A stretch of 32,248 nt of DNA from a virus. The stretch covers positions 1 through 32,248 of the IMG/VR virus record IMGVR_UViG_3300043427_003151; one strand, 5' to 3'. The notes beneath the pieces were generated by a model, which saw only the letters and a list, made by a program, of their open reading frames with translations, was not told where the DNA came from and did no database searches. The position numbers and the translations under genes were made by a program. Positions 1 to 7,690 of the stretch are shown one piece after another. How positions within the stretch are numbered: position 1 is the stretch's first letter; every line of letters starts with the position of its first letter.

Positions 1-15
1 ATTGACGCAGGGCTA

Positions 16-957
16 ATGGCGAGTTGGTTCGACAGCTTCCTGAGCGGAAGCGTGGAGAACCGCATCCTCAAAGTTGAGTACGACAATACAAAGACCTACG
101 GCACCACTTACTACTGGTGGATGTTTACGACTGGAGGGGTGTATCTGCATGTGGCGACAGGCTGGAATGCCACGACGCATGTACCGACCGGCACGCAGTA
201 CCTGGATTATTTCGCTACGACGACGAACACAACCGGTAATCACTGGAACATGCTTAGTGCATCTACAACGAGCACTGTCGAGCTAGTACGCTATACAAGC
301 GGAGCAGACGTTAATCAGAGCTGGTTTGTTGTAAAATACAGCTCGACAAGGCAATCATTTACAATTGCAAATGGAGCTAAAGATACTCAGCCTTGGATGG
401 ATTTAAGCAAGGGATTTTTTAATGGGTATACCAGGATTGAATGTTCAACGGTTGCGATTTCGAATAACAGGGGGTCCGGAGTAATACGTTCTACTAGGGG
501 GCCAGCGCTAAGACGCGATCTTGTCATTGGGTCAGCCCTTAATGGTTCAACAAACCTCAACGATTATGCTAGCTATTCAGCGGACCTGCGACTGGTAACG
601 TATGGCGCCATTGGAGTGCAGTCTAATAATTTTGATGGCAATAGCCGGGCTATGTTTGGCTCACTTGGAAACCTTCCGGGTTCAGCCATACTTCTTCCCG
701 TTAATTTCAGCAGCGCAAACCCTGCCTTCACCAGCAACAGTAATCCCGTATTTCACAGTATGCCGTTCATGCCGTACATCACGGACCCGCTGCCTGCTGA
801 CTTCGGCCTGACCTTCCACTACGCCACCAACACTTTCAGTCCTGGCGATACGTTCGTCGTGAGCGCAGGCACTGAAGAGTGGGAGGTGCTTGACTTCGCC
901 GCCAACACTTCCGCCGTCACAGGCGCCTCTCCGCTGTTCCTGGCGAGGATGGTCTGA
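16..957 (+). CDS. Putative virion/tail-associated protein
   Basis: A 313-residue protein rich in Ser, Thr, Gly, Asn and aromatic residues, with no signal peptide and no membrane segment. This composition is typical of beta-rich phage tail or fibre proteins. I recognise no named domain. It is the first of five closely packed + genes, and its TGA overlaps the ATG of the next gene (TGATG), so the pair is probably translated together. Its place upstream of an F5/8 type C domain protein and a lysin supports a late structural role. The start at 16 has no clear Shine-Dalgarno sequence. The gene could also be a capsid decoration protein. Confidence 0.7.
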   Translation: MASWFDSFLSGSVENRILKVEYDNTKTYGTTYYWWMFTTGGVYLHVATGWNATTHVPTGTQYLDYFATTTNTTGNHWNMLSASTTSTVELVRYTSGADVNQSWFVVKYSSTRQSFTIANGAKDTQPWMDLSKGFFNGYTRIECSTVAISNNRGSGVIRSTRGPALRRDLVIGSALNGSTNLNDYASYSADLRLVTYGAIGVQSNNFDGNSRAMFGSLGNLPGSAILLPVNFSSANPAFTSNSNPVFHSMPFMPYITDPLPADFGLTFHYATNTFSPGDTFVVSAGTEEWEVLDFAANTSAVTGASPLFLARMV

Positions 958-1172
958 TGGCCACCATCAATCAAAGCCCGGCAGGGCAGGCCAGTGTCAC
1001 GCTCTCGGGCATCAGCCTGAATGGCATCACCGCCACTACTTCGCCTTACTGGCAATCCACGAAGATTGTGCAAGGCGGCAGCTTTGCCGTCTCCTTTAGT
1101 GGAGAAACTCCTGCTCCGCCCCCTCTTGCAATTCCCACAACTGGCCAGATCTGGCCGCTTGGATTCGTTTAA
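957..1172 (+). CDS. Small virion-associated protein with GQIWP motif
   Basis: A 71-residue protein, translationally coupled to the upstream gene by a TGATG overlap. It is Ser/Thr/Ala-rich, with a proline-rich stretch followed by a C-terminal GQIWPLG. The next small protein carries GQIWPQG, and the F5/8-type protein three genes on carries GIWPLG, so the three appear to share a short module. Function is unknown. From the motif and the structural neighbours I infer a virion or adhesin accessory part. Confidence 0.6.
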   Translation: MATINQSPAGQASVTLSGISLNGITATTSPYWQSTKIVQGGSFAVSFSGETPAPPPLAIPTTGQIWPLGFV

Positions 1173-1174
1173 TC

Positions 1175-1342
1175 ATGGTCGCCCCCGTCCCATCTTCCGG
1201 GCAGATTTGGCCACAGGGCATTCCAGCCCTGAGATACCTCTACGAAGAACCAGAGGAGCCAGCCCCCGAATTCTGGGATAGCTGGGCGGAGCAAAATTAC
1301 AGTTGGTGGGCAGAGAGCTATCCCGACTGGTGGGGCTCCTAG
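1175..1342 (+). CDS. Small Trp/Pro-rich protein with GQIWP motif
   Basis: A 55-residue protein starting 2 bases after the preceding stop codon. It begins MVAPVPSSGQIWPQG and is then Glu/Pro/Trp-rich, with seven tryptophans, three of them in a short C-terminal tail that ends DWWGS. The GQIWP element repeats the one closing the previous protein. No family is recognised. The tight spacing and shared motif argue that it is real despite its size. It may be a small accessory virion protein. Confidence 0.5.
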   Translation: MVAPVPSSGQIWPQGIPALRYLYEEPEEPAPEFWDSWAEQNYSWWAESYPDWWGS

Positions 1343-1386
1343 AATATTGATAGCAGGTTTCACTCAGCAGTTTAACTGTAAATTTT

Positions 1387-1746
1387 ATGGCCGCCCCCAA
1401 TCTCAAATCGCCAACAACCGTCACAGGTAAAACTGTGGGCTATGCCGTGACGACTTCACTGGCTGCTGCGTTGAGCAATGGTGCCGCATCGGGCAAGGCT
1501 CTAAAAGTGGTGTCGGTGTATTGCGCCAATGTGGATGGTGCAGCAGCGGCAGACATTGACCTGACGCACTACAACGGCACAACGGACTACAGCCTGGCCA
1601 AGATGATCGCAGTGCCGGCGGATGCCACTCAGATGCTGGTGACGCGAGAGGCGCCGATCTACCTGGAGGAAGGGCACAGCCTTAGGGCCAAGGCGAGTGC
1701 TGCTGGTGACCTGGAGCTGGTGATTTGCTACGAGGAGATCGCCTGA
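1387..1746 (+). CDS. Conserved phage structural protein
   Basis: A 119-residue protein beginning MAAPNLKSPTTVTGKT. The pattern of a TGK start, a VYCANVDG segment, an AVPADAT segment and a closing YLEEGHSLRAKASA stretch resembles small virion structural proteins I recall from cyanophages, probably a beta-sandwich. That resemblance is from memory. The stop TGA overlaps the next ATG (TGATG). No Shine-Dalgarno sequence is visible before the start, which follows an AT-rich stretch. Confidence 0.7.
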   Translation: MAAPNLKSPTTVTGKTVGYAVTTSLAAALSNGAASGKALKVVSVYCANVDGAAAADIDLTHYNGTTDYSLAKMIAVPADATQMLVTREAPIYLEEGHSLRAKASAAGDLELVICYEEIA

Positions 1747-2297
1747 TGCTGGGGTTCAATGGCGGGCTGCTTGGGAAGCGCAGGGTGCTGAATCTTGAGG
1801 TGGCATCAGGGCTGTGGTTTCAGAATGAGCAAGGTGTGGCAAAGCGTGAAGGAATTTGGCCTCTGGGCATCACAAACATAAACGTTGCATCTATTGCTTA
1901 TACACAGTCATTAAACTATGGCGCTGGCGTGGCGAATGCTACAAATGCAAACATGACCGATGGTTCGTTTACGAACACAGGCACTGCTACAGGCAACCCT
2001 GGATGGGTGCAAGCGGATTTAGGGCAGCTTTATGTAGTGGGCACCGTCGTCGTGGGAACTGCGACCGCAAACATACCAGGGGGATGGTCAAAGTTCTACA
2101 CAGAGAACTGCATTGTTGAGCACTCTCTTGATGGCAGCTCCTGGACGACTGCGTTCAATACTGGCACTTTCGCCGCAGAAGGCATCTATACCTTTTCTGT
2201 TAACTTCACGGCTCGCTATGTGCGAATCAGGAATCCGAATAGCTGGCTTGCAGTGTCCGAGTTTTACGCGCTTGCGCCAGGACAGTCGTATCCATAA
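1746..2297 (+). CDS. F5/8 type C (discoidin-like) domain adhesion protein
   Basis: A 183-residue protein. The N-terminus carries GIWPLG near residue 40. Residues ~55-178 look like a galactose-binding/F5-8 type C fold: a MTDGSF-like segment, GWVQADLGQLYVVGTVVVG, VEHSLDGSSW, and a closing TARYVRIRNPNSW strand followed by SEFYAL. Such domains bind sugars and are common in phage tail adhesins, so host-surface attachment is likely. The ATG at 1746 overlaps the upstream TGA; an earlier in-frame start would run into the upstream gene. Confidence 0.75.
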   Translation: MLGFNGGLLGKRRVLNLEVASGLWFQNEQGVAKREGIWPLGITNINVASIAYTQSLNYGAGVANATNANMTDGSFTNTGTATGNPGWVQADLGQLYVVGTVVVGTATANIPGGWSKFYTENCIVEHSLDGSSWTTAFNTGTFAAEGIYTFSVNFTARYVRIRNPNSWLAVSEFYALAPGQSYP

Positions 2298-2356
2298 GCC
2301 TTTCAGATCGTTAAGTTTCTTGCCGAGGCTATCCTGTTAGCAGAGGCTGCTTTTTC

Positions 2357-2635
2357 ATGCCTGATTCCGAAAAACCAAAGGAGCAGGGAAAAAGCTTTTC
2401 TCTGATCCAGGTTGCACAGGGAACTTCAGCAACAGTTCTTGCCGCTGCCATTGTCGGTACTGCAACCGGCATGGGCTGGCTGGTCATGAGCCTGCCGGGG
2501 CGGTTGCAACAACTTGAGAACCAAATTACACAGATCCTGAAAAATCAGGATGTATTTGGTGAGCGTTTTCAAAAAATCGAAGAAACCGTTGACCAGCTCG
2601 ACCGTCGAGTTATCAAACTTGAAATCAATCAATGA
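2357..2635 (+). CDS. Small membrane protein with coiled coil (lysis-associated candidate)
   Basis: A 92-residue protein. Residues ~1-20 are polar, ~22-48 form one hydrophobic segment (TVLAAAIVGTATGMGWLV), and ~52-92 form a heptad-like coiled coil (LQQLENQITQIL, IEETVDQLDRRVIKLE). One membrane helix plus a coiled coil just upstream of a lysin fits a holin-like or anchoring protein. Its ATGA overlap with the next gene suggests coupling. Holin activity is inferred from position only. Confidence 0.65.
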   Translation: MPDSEKPKEQGKSFSLIQVAQGTSATVLAAAIVGTATGMGWLVMSLPGRLQQLENQITQILKNQDVFGERFQKIEETVDQLDRRVIKLEINQ

Positions 2636-3123
2636 AAATCCTTCAGTCGCTTTTTAACTCAAACACTGCTGCCTCTGTGCTCAATGGGGCTCAGAACGCA
2701 ATCAGGAGTCAGCCTTCTCTCGCCCCCGTGGCTCTTGGGGGGCCGATCATTGCAGGCGTAGTTTCAATGTTTATCAGCGGCTACAAAATTGTAGACTGCA
2801 TTCGTTATCAAACCGGCTCGGGCCAGTGCGACAAAGTAGTTGAGGCCAACATGAGCGGCCTCATCTCAGGCCCCCTGATTCTGCTGGCTGGATGGGGAGG
2901 CTTTAATACTTATAACGAAAACCTAAGGAAGGAGGAACCTGCAATTCTTCTTCCGCCCCGAGAACTTGTTCTTGACCCGCCCGAGCCCGAAGATGGGCCA
3001 TCGAGGCAGGAGATCCGAGAGCTTTATGCTCAGGGGATGACGCAGAAACAGGTTGCCGAATACTTTCAAATCAGCAGGCATCAAGTTCAAAAAGCTCTGA
3101 AAAATCAAGACAGAGGGCGATGA
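2632..3123 (+). CDS. Membrane protein with C-terminal helix-turn-helix
   Basis: A 163-residue protein. Two hydrophobic segments lie at ~33-52 (VALGGPIIAGVVSMFISGY) and ~75-92 (MSGLISGPLILLAGWGGF). An acidic/proline linker (~100-122) follows, then a resolvase-type helix-turn-helix at ~125-158 (IRELYAQGMTQKQVAEYF, then ISRHQVQKAL). A DNA-binding-like tail on a two-helix membrane protein inside a lysis cassette is unusual. It could be a holin with a tail only resembling an HTH, or a membrane-tethered DNA-binding protein. It starts by ATGA overlap with the upstream gene. Confidence 0.65.
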   Translation: MKILQSLFNSNTAASVLNGAQNAIRSQPSLAPVALGGPIIAGVVSMFISGYKIVDCIRYQTGSGQCDKVVEANMSGLISGPLILLAGWGGFNTYNENLRKEEPAILLPPRELVLDPPEPEDGPSRQEIRELYAQGMTQKQVAEYFQISRHQVQKALKNQDRGR

Positions 3124-3124
3124 A

Positions 3125-4309
3125 ATGACTGGCAAAATCCCCACCAATAACTATGTCGATCATTTCGACAAGAGCAAGTCTCACCATCGAGCATTCTTTC
3201 AAGCCTTGCTCGATCGAGTCGAGGAGCTTGACCCCAAGGCGCTTCAGGAGGGCGGTGAGCTGAGGGATCTGTGGATTGCAGCAGTGGAGACGAAGGCGCC
3301 CACTCTCTCCCTGGTGCCCACCGTGGGGCCGTCTGGCTGGCCTCAGTTCGTCTCCCTGGCCCAGGAGGCCGGGGCGAGGTTCCCTGATCTCGTGGCCGCT
3401 CAGTGGGCTCTGGAGAGCGGCTGGGGCAAGCACACGTCCGGGGTAAACAACTATTTCGGGCTCAAGGGGGCGGGGACAAAAGCAGGGACGAAAGAATTTG
3501 TAAATGGCAAATGGATTACAACTGAAGCCAATTTCCTTGATTTCCCCACGCCCAGTGAATCGGTAAAATATCTGGTCGATAAGTGGTACAAAGACTACAA
3601 GGGATACAAGGGCGTAAATAATGCGCCCACAAAGGAAGATGCGGCAAGAATGCTGGTATCTGAGGGCTATGCAACAGACCCCGACTATGCAGCCAAGCTC
3701 ATTCGACTAATGAATGAGAACGCTTCTTCGCCCTCCTCTGCAAAGCCTGCAATCCCACCTCTTCCGCCCCCAATCCCAACGGTGATCAAAGGGGCAGTTG
3801 GGCCAAAGAAAACACCTCATTGCTTTGATTTCAAGCCAGGTGATAGTCATGTTATTGTTAATGATATTTCTGAAACTGCGCAGGCTTTCTCATTCGCAGG
3901 GACAAGACTCTGGGAAGTTCCCATGCTTGCCAGGGGGCAGGGCTCTGAAATTGATTTCAGAAGCAAGGGATCTGACACGCCCCCAGGTCTTTACAAGATT
4001 GGCGACATCTACAAGGATTATGAAAAAGTTGGCGAATCGCCTCAGTTTGACAGAACTCTGATGTCTTATGGCTGGTACAGCTTTGACCTTGTTGATCTTG
4101 AAAATCAGGAAAGAAGGAATGGGCGGGCCGGTGTAATGATTCACGGGGGCGGATCGGCATGTGGATGGCCCCAGGCATGGGCTCCGATGCAGAAGCTCTA
4201 TCCAACCCTCGGCTGCATTCGTATGCACAACCAGCACTTGAGAGACAGGCTTCTACCGCTGACCAGAATGGGCAGAGTGTTTGTGAGCGTCTATCAAGAG
4301 TCCCCGTGA
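3125..4309 (+). CDS. Lysin: glucosaminidase (GH73-like) fused to L,D-transpeptidase-like domain
   Basis: A 394-residue protein with two domains. Residues ~70-197 resemble FlgJ/GH73-type endo-beta-N-acetylglucosaminidases, with AAQWALESGWGKH carrying the likely catalytic Glu97, then NNYFGLKG. A Pro-rich linker spans ~203-222. Residues ~232-390 resemble an L,D-transpeptidase (YkuD) fold: a His in MIHGGG (His340) and TLGCIRM with candidate nucleophile Cys364. The first domain should cut glycan strands; the second could cut or remodel peptide crosslinks. No signal peptide is seen, so release through a holin would be needed. It starts one base after the upstream stop. Confidence 0.85.
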   Translation: MTGKIPTNNYVDHFDKSKSHHRAFFQALLDRVEELDPKALQEGGELRDLWIAAVETKAPTLSLVPTVGPSGWPQFVSLAQEAGARFPDLVAAQWALESGWGKHTSGVNNYFGLKGAGTKAGTKEFVNGKWITTEANFLDFPTPSESVKYLVDKWYKDYKGYKGVNNAPTKEDAARMLVSEGYATDPDYAAKLIRLMNENASSPSSAKPAIPPLPPPIPTVIKGAVGPKKTPHCFDFKPGDSHVIVNDISETAQAFSFAGTRLWEVPMLARGQGSEIDFRSKGSDTPPGLYKIGDIYKDYEKVGESPQFDRTLMSYGWYSFDLVDLENQERRNGRAGVMIHGGGSACGWPQAWAPMQKLYPTLGCIRMHNQHLRDRLLPLTRMGRVFVSVYQESP

Positions 4310-5166
4310 CAAACCTGACCGCCTCAAGACTTTCAGAACAACTGCTTGAGGTGCGAGTACCTTACGAATGCTCCTCCGGCAAAATAGAAGCCAACTTCTT
4401 GCTGCTTTCTGACATACACCTGGACAACCCCAAGTGCGACAGAAAGCTACTCATTTCGCACCTTGAAAAATGCAAGGAAATGGGCGGAAGTGTGTTGATG
4501 TTTGGGGATGTCTTGTGTTTGATGCAGGGCAAAAAAGATAGAAGAGGCAGTAAGGGGAGCGTCAGGCCAGAGCATATGGGCGATAATTACTTTGATCTTG
4601 TCTTTAGAGAATCCGCTGAGTTTCTCCGCCCCTACGCATCAATGATCTTGATGATGGGCGATGGAAACCATGAAACTGCTGTTATCAATAATCAAGAGAT
4701 CAATCCGCTCGACAATGTTGCACGCCTTATGAAAGAGGACGGCTCAAGGGTCGAGCACATGAATTACCAGGGGTTCGTAAGATTTGTGTTTAGCAAGAAT
4801 GGGGGATCTGTAAGGCGCTGCACTCTCTTTTTCCATCATGGAACTTGGGGAGGGATTATCACGAAGGGCGTAATGGGAGGGGGCAGATATGCGCAAATTG
4901 CCCCGGACGCCGATGTAATTGTAAACGGGCATAACCATGAAAGGTCTATTGTGTCTCACCCTTGCTACAGAGTTGCCGACAATGGCAATGTGTGGATCGA
5001 ACAAAGATGGCATGTTCAATGTGGTACATATAAGAATGAATTCAGCTCTGGTGCTGGATGGGCGACTGAAAAGATTGTGATGCCCAAGTCTCTCGGGGGG
5101 ATTTGGATGCGTCTGCGCCCAAGAAAGAGTGGGGGCGTGGAAATCTCGCTAATGCCAGCCTGCTAG
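4306..5166 (+). CDS. Calcineurin-like metallophosphoesterase
   Basis: A 286-residue protein. The metal-binding motifs appear in order: SDIHLD, GDV, GDGNHE, HHGTWGG and GHNHE. These are the marks of the binuclear metallophosphoesterase superfamily, which hydrolyses phosphate mono- or diesters; the substrate is not evident. I choose the GTG at 4306 because it gives a GTGA overlap with the lysin stop. An upstream ATG at 4159 would overlap the lysin's catalytic-Cys region in another frame. The TAG stop lies in a CTAG shared with the convergent sigma gene. Confidence 0.85.
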   Translation: MTNLTASRLSEQLLEVRVPYECSSGKIEANFLLLSDIHLDNPKCDRKLLISHLEKCKEMGGSVLMFGDVLCLMQGKKDRRGSKGSVRPEHMGDNYFDLVFRESAEFLRPYASMILMMGDGNHETAVINNQEINPLDNVARLMKEDGSRVEHMNYQGFVRFVFSKNGGSVRRCTLFFHHGTWGGIITKGVMGGGRYAQIAPDADVIVNGHNHERSIVSHPCYRVADNGNVWIEQRWHVQCGTYKNEFSSGAGWATEKIVMPKSLGGIWMRLRPRKSGGVEISLMPAC

Positions 5167-6155
5167 TTATCGAAGCCAAGGCCCATGTTTTTGTGAGTTT
5201 CAATCATTACTCTGCACTTCTCAATTGCTTCTCTTTCGATTCTCTGAAGTCTGATCTTGCTCAAACCAGTGGAGACCTCAAGCTCCCTCCAGGCTGTAGG
5301 TGAGGGGCGAGATCTTTCAACAACCACATACCTTGCGACATCATCAAGAAAGTTTTCAAGGGCGAAAAACAGCTCTTCCATCATTACGTCAAACTCAAGA
5401 CTTTCAATGGTATTTACATTGTTCAGGTCTTCGATGCTATCAGTGATAGTAACACTTGACTCTTCGCACTCGATGGAAGCGTCAAGACTCATAATTGCCT
5501 GTGATCTTTGAATTACCAACATCAGCACCTCTGCGCTTAGTCCTAGTTCCTCTGCGATTTCATCGAATGTTGGGCGTCGATTCAATTCTTTCGTCAGCTT
5601 TTCTACTGACCTATTCAGCTTGAAGATTGTATCTCTGAAGCTGGTTGGAAGCCTGATGGGCGAGTCAAGAGAGCCAATTGCTCTTTGCATTGCTTGACGA
5701 ATCCACCAGTAGCAGTAAGTTGAAAATTTATAGCCTCTGCTGTAATCAAACTTTTCTACCGCCCTTATCAAGGCTATATTGCCTTCCTGGATTAAATCTA
5801 CAAGCTCAAGGCTTCTACAGTAATGGTGATAATTTTTGGCTAAGTCAACGACAAGTCTAAGATTTGAATTGACAAATTTTTGCTTTGCTCTTCGCCCCAC
5901 GAAGACCTCTGATTCCTCCTGGACATCGAGGGGCTCCCCTGACTTTATCTTTTCTTCAAGTTCGATCAGCCTCTGGACCTTCCGCCCCAGAACTACCTCC
6001 TCCTCCTGCTTCAGGAGAGGATGCCGCCCGACCTCATTGAGGTAGGCCCTGAGACTCGGATCGGAGTTCCTCACAGCCAGAAGCCAGTCGCATCCAATGG
6101 AGTTTCCATTCTGCTTCTTCTCGGTAGCGGTGTCCGAAAACCATGCCAAGACCAT
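5163..6155 (-). CDS. Phage-encoded sigma-70 factor, cyanobacterial type
   Basis: A 330-residue protein. Region 1.2 lies at ~31-62 (LRAYLNEVGRHPLL), region 2 at ~96-158 (SNLRLVVDLAKNY, DLIQEGNIALIRAVEKFD, YKFSTYCYWWIRQAM), region 3 at ~165-245 (IRLPTS, LNRRPTFDEIAEELGLS, and the SLDASIE finger), and region 4 at ~265-325. Region 4 is divergent: the usual LTPRER/LRLRFG part is absent, while a 4.2-like helix-turn-helix remains (TGLSKIRLQRIEREAIEKC). Recognition of -35 DNA may therefore differ from the host. It probably redirects host RNA polymerase to phage promoters. The N-terminus is short compared with RpoD. It is convergent with the phosphoesterase gene. Confidence 0.93.
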   Translation of the reverse strand: MVLAWFSDTATEKKQNGNSIGCDWLLAVRNSDPSLRAYLNEVGRHPLLKQEEEVVLGRKVQRLIELEEKIKSGEPLDVQEESEVFVGRRAKQKFVNSNLRLVVDLAKNYHHYCRSLELVDLIQEGNIALIRAVEKFDYSRGYKFSTYCYWWIRQAMQRAIGSLDSPIRLPTSFRDTIFKLNRSVEKLTKELNRRPTFDEIAEELGLSAEVLMLVIQRSQAIMSLDASIECEESSVTITDSIEDLNNVNTIESLEFDVMMEELFFALENFLDDVARYVVVERSRPSPTAWRELEVSTGLSKIRLQRIEREAIEKCRVMIETHKNMGLGFDN

Positions 6156-6235
6156 AACATGTCCACTGCCAGCCGTTCTCCTTTTGTGGCGGCTCTAGCC
6201 TCGGAGGGGTATTATTGGGCACACGCCCCCTTGAA

Positions 6236-6496
6236 ATGAATACGTTTCATTATCACGAAGAAGACGGCTTCAGAGAGGAAAGCAACTCAAGGCGGCTGAA
6301 GCAATTATTTGAAGCCAGAGACTATAGAGGGCTTCTTGAATTTGCACTTTTACTTAATCATCAAGCTTCATTCGCCAACAGCAAAATGAAATGGGCGCTG
6401 AGTGAGGCACTCAACGCCGCAAGACCTGGCAATTTCAACTACGAAATCCCAGAAGACCTTAAAGCAGAAATTGACGCGATGGGCTGGGAAGCTTAA
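6236..6496 (+). CDS. Small hypothetical protein
   Basis: An 86-residue protein beginning MNTFHYHEEDGFREESN, acidic and helical, without membrane segments. An isolated + gene divergent from the sigma gene, separated by 80 bases that must hold both starts. Its TAA overlaps the TAA of the convergent deaminase gene in a shared TTAA. No family is recognised. I prefer the ATG at 6236 to an earlier in-frame ATG at 6215, whose extra residues are not convincing. Confidence 0.55.
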   Translation: MNTFHYHEEDGFREESNSRRLKQLFEARDYRGLLEFALLLNHQASFANSKMKWALSEALNAARPGNFNYEIPEDLKAEIDAMGWEA

Positions 6497-7008
6497 CCCT
6501 TGCTGGGCTCAACGGTATCGCAATTGTTATATCGCCCCACCAGGGAATAACTCTTGTGAGGAGGGGCGACCATCGTACCAAATACCATTTGCCCAATAGG
6601 CATGTTATGCCAGATCGGAATTGAATGATACTGGCGAACAGAGTGAAGCTCAAGTGTAAGCCTGCTGTTTCTCCAGCCTGCATCACAGAAGCCTGCAAGT
6701 ACGTGCGAAATTCCTTCACGCCCCCTACTGCTTTTTAGGGCGAAAAAAGCGCAAAGTGTGTCGGGGATGTTGAAAAGTTCAACTGTATGGGCGAGAATGA
6801 ATTGCTGTGGTTTTAGCAGGTATGGATTTTGCTTGGTAGTTCCCCGGATTGAGAAACGCACAAGATCTTGCGAATCTGGTGTTTCCACCATAATTTTTTC
6901 GCCAAGGCGGACATCGAGGGAGCACGGCCCGACGTATTCATCGAGATAGTCTTCGACCATCCCATCTTTGCAGAGCTTTCTGATTTGAGAGTCATGAAGA
7001 AAAGACAT
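6493..7008 (-). CDS. dcd: dCTP deaminase / dUTPase-family protein
   Basis: A 171-residue protein with the family's landmarks: CSLDVRLG (~29-36), FILAHTVELFNIPDTL, ALKSSRGREGISH, AGFCDAGW followed by LTLEL, and IPIGQMVF-like IWHNMPIGQMVF. The SSRGREG and LTLEL blocks correspond to the nucleotide-binding and catalytic region of dCTP deaminases, with the Glu of LTLEL the likely base. It would supply dUMP precursors for thymidylate during replication. The family also includes monofunctional dUTPases, and I cannot tell which reaction applies. It starts 3 bases after the zinc-ribbon gene. Confidence 0.85.
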   Translation of the reverse strand: MSFLHDSQIRKLCKDGMVEDYLDEYVGPCSLDVRLGEKIMVETPDSQDLVRFSIRGTTKQNPYLLKPQQFILAHTVELFNIPDTLCAFFALKSSRGREGISHVLAGFCDAGWRNSRLTLELHSVRQYHSIPIWHNMPIGQMVFGTMVAPPHKSYSLVGRYNNCDTVEPSKG

Positions 7009-7011
7009 TGA

Positions 7012-7371
7012 TTAGCGTCGGTCGTAAAGACTGCATTCCTCGGCAAATCTACCCCCTGCCTCGGGGAAGTCAAAGTCACATCCTCCATTCTTCCATTGAA
7101 CGCAGGAATCACAAGTTACTTGACTGCTGGACTTTGCATTTTTGGCGCCCGAAAAGATTCTTTCGACCGCCCTGGCCTTGTTCAGGAATTGATAATCAGC
7201 AGAGCTGATTTCATAGGTGGTTTCGCGGTGATTGCAGTCTTTATCACCGCAAATCCTCCTCCTTCTCTTGATCCCGTTGACATTGCGAGATTCGGCAACT
7301 CTAAAGAGATGCTCTCCGCATTTTGGACACTTTGAAGACTTTGCGAATCTTGCACTGTCGTCTTCAAACAT
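7012..7371 (-). CDS. NrdR-like zinc-ribbon protein
   Basis: A 119-residue protein. A zinc ribbon at ~15-50 (CPKCG, then RNVNGIKRRRRICG, then CNH and RETTYEI) resembles the N-terminal DNA-binding zinc ribbon of NrdR, the ribonucleotide-reductase repressor. The ATP-cone domain of NrdR is missing. A second cysteine group near the C-terminus (CDSC, GGCDF, ECSLYD) may bind another metal. It lies directly upstream of the deaminase gene, suggesting a link to nucleotide metabolism. The ATG overlaps the previous stop as TGATG. Confidence 0.6.
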   Translation of the reverse strand: MFEDDSARFAKSSKCPKCGEHLFRVAESRNVNGIKRRRRICGDKDCNHRETTYEISSADYQFLNKARAVERIFSGAKNAKSSSQVTCDSCVQWKNGGCDFDFPEAGGRFAEECSLYDRR

Positions 7372-7532
7372 CAATCCTCGCCCATGAAGTCTTCATTTGC
7401 CACAAGGAAGTGTTTCATCACTTCAGTTGCAAAAGCAACATGTGAATCAACAGTGTGATTTGACGGCTTCACCCTTGGGTAGCTGTCAGTGAACCATTCG
7501 TAGAAAAAGTCAGTCAGTTCTTCCTTGTTCAT
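7371..7532 (-). CDS. Small hypothetical protein
   Basis: A 53-residue acidic, helical protein beginning MNKEELTDFFYEWF. It is coupled to both neighbours by TGATG overlaps: its ATG overlaps the upstream stop, and its stop overlaps the zinc-ribbon start. No family is recognised. The perfect double coupling is the main evidence that it is translated. Confidence 0.6.
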   Translation of the reverse strand: MNKEELTDFFYEWFTDSYPRVKPSNHTVDSHVAFATEVMKHFLVANEDFMGED

Positions 7533-7690
7533 CACGCCGCCTCCTGCTCCTGAGAAGCGATGTGAGCCTGATACAGGCCGGTGTAGAGGCCGTGCATGGG
7601 GTGGCCTTTCTCGTGGCGCCCATCGGCTCGATACAGGCTTTCCAGCAGTGCCACCTTGGGGTCTTCCTCTGACGGGTGACAGTTTTTCAT
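7532..7690 (-). CDS. Small conserved phage-type protein
   Basis: A 52-residue protein containing DPKVALLESLYRADGR and HPMHGLYTGLYQAH. I recall similar short sequences from phages and accessory DNA of picocyanobacteria; function is unknown. The start gives an ATGA overlap with the MazG-like gene and the stop a TGATG overlap with the next gene. It may be a small regulator or inhibitor, but nothing shows this. Confidence 0.65.
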   Translation of the reverse strand: MKNCHPSEEDPKVALLESLYRADGRHEKGHPMHGLYTGLYQAHIASQEQEAA

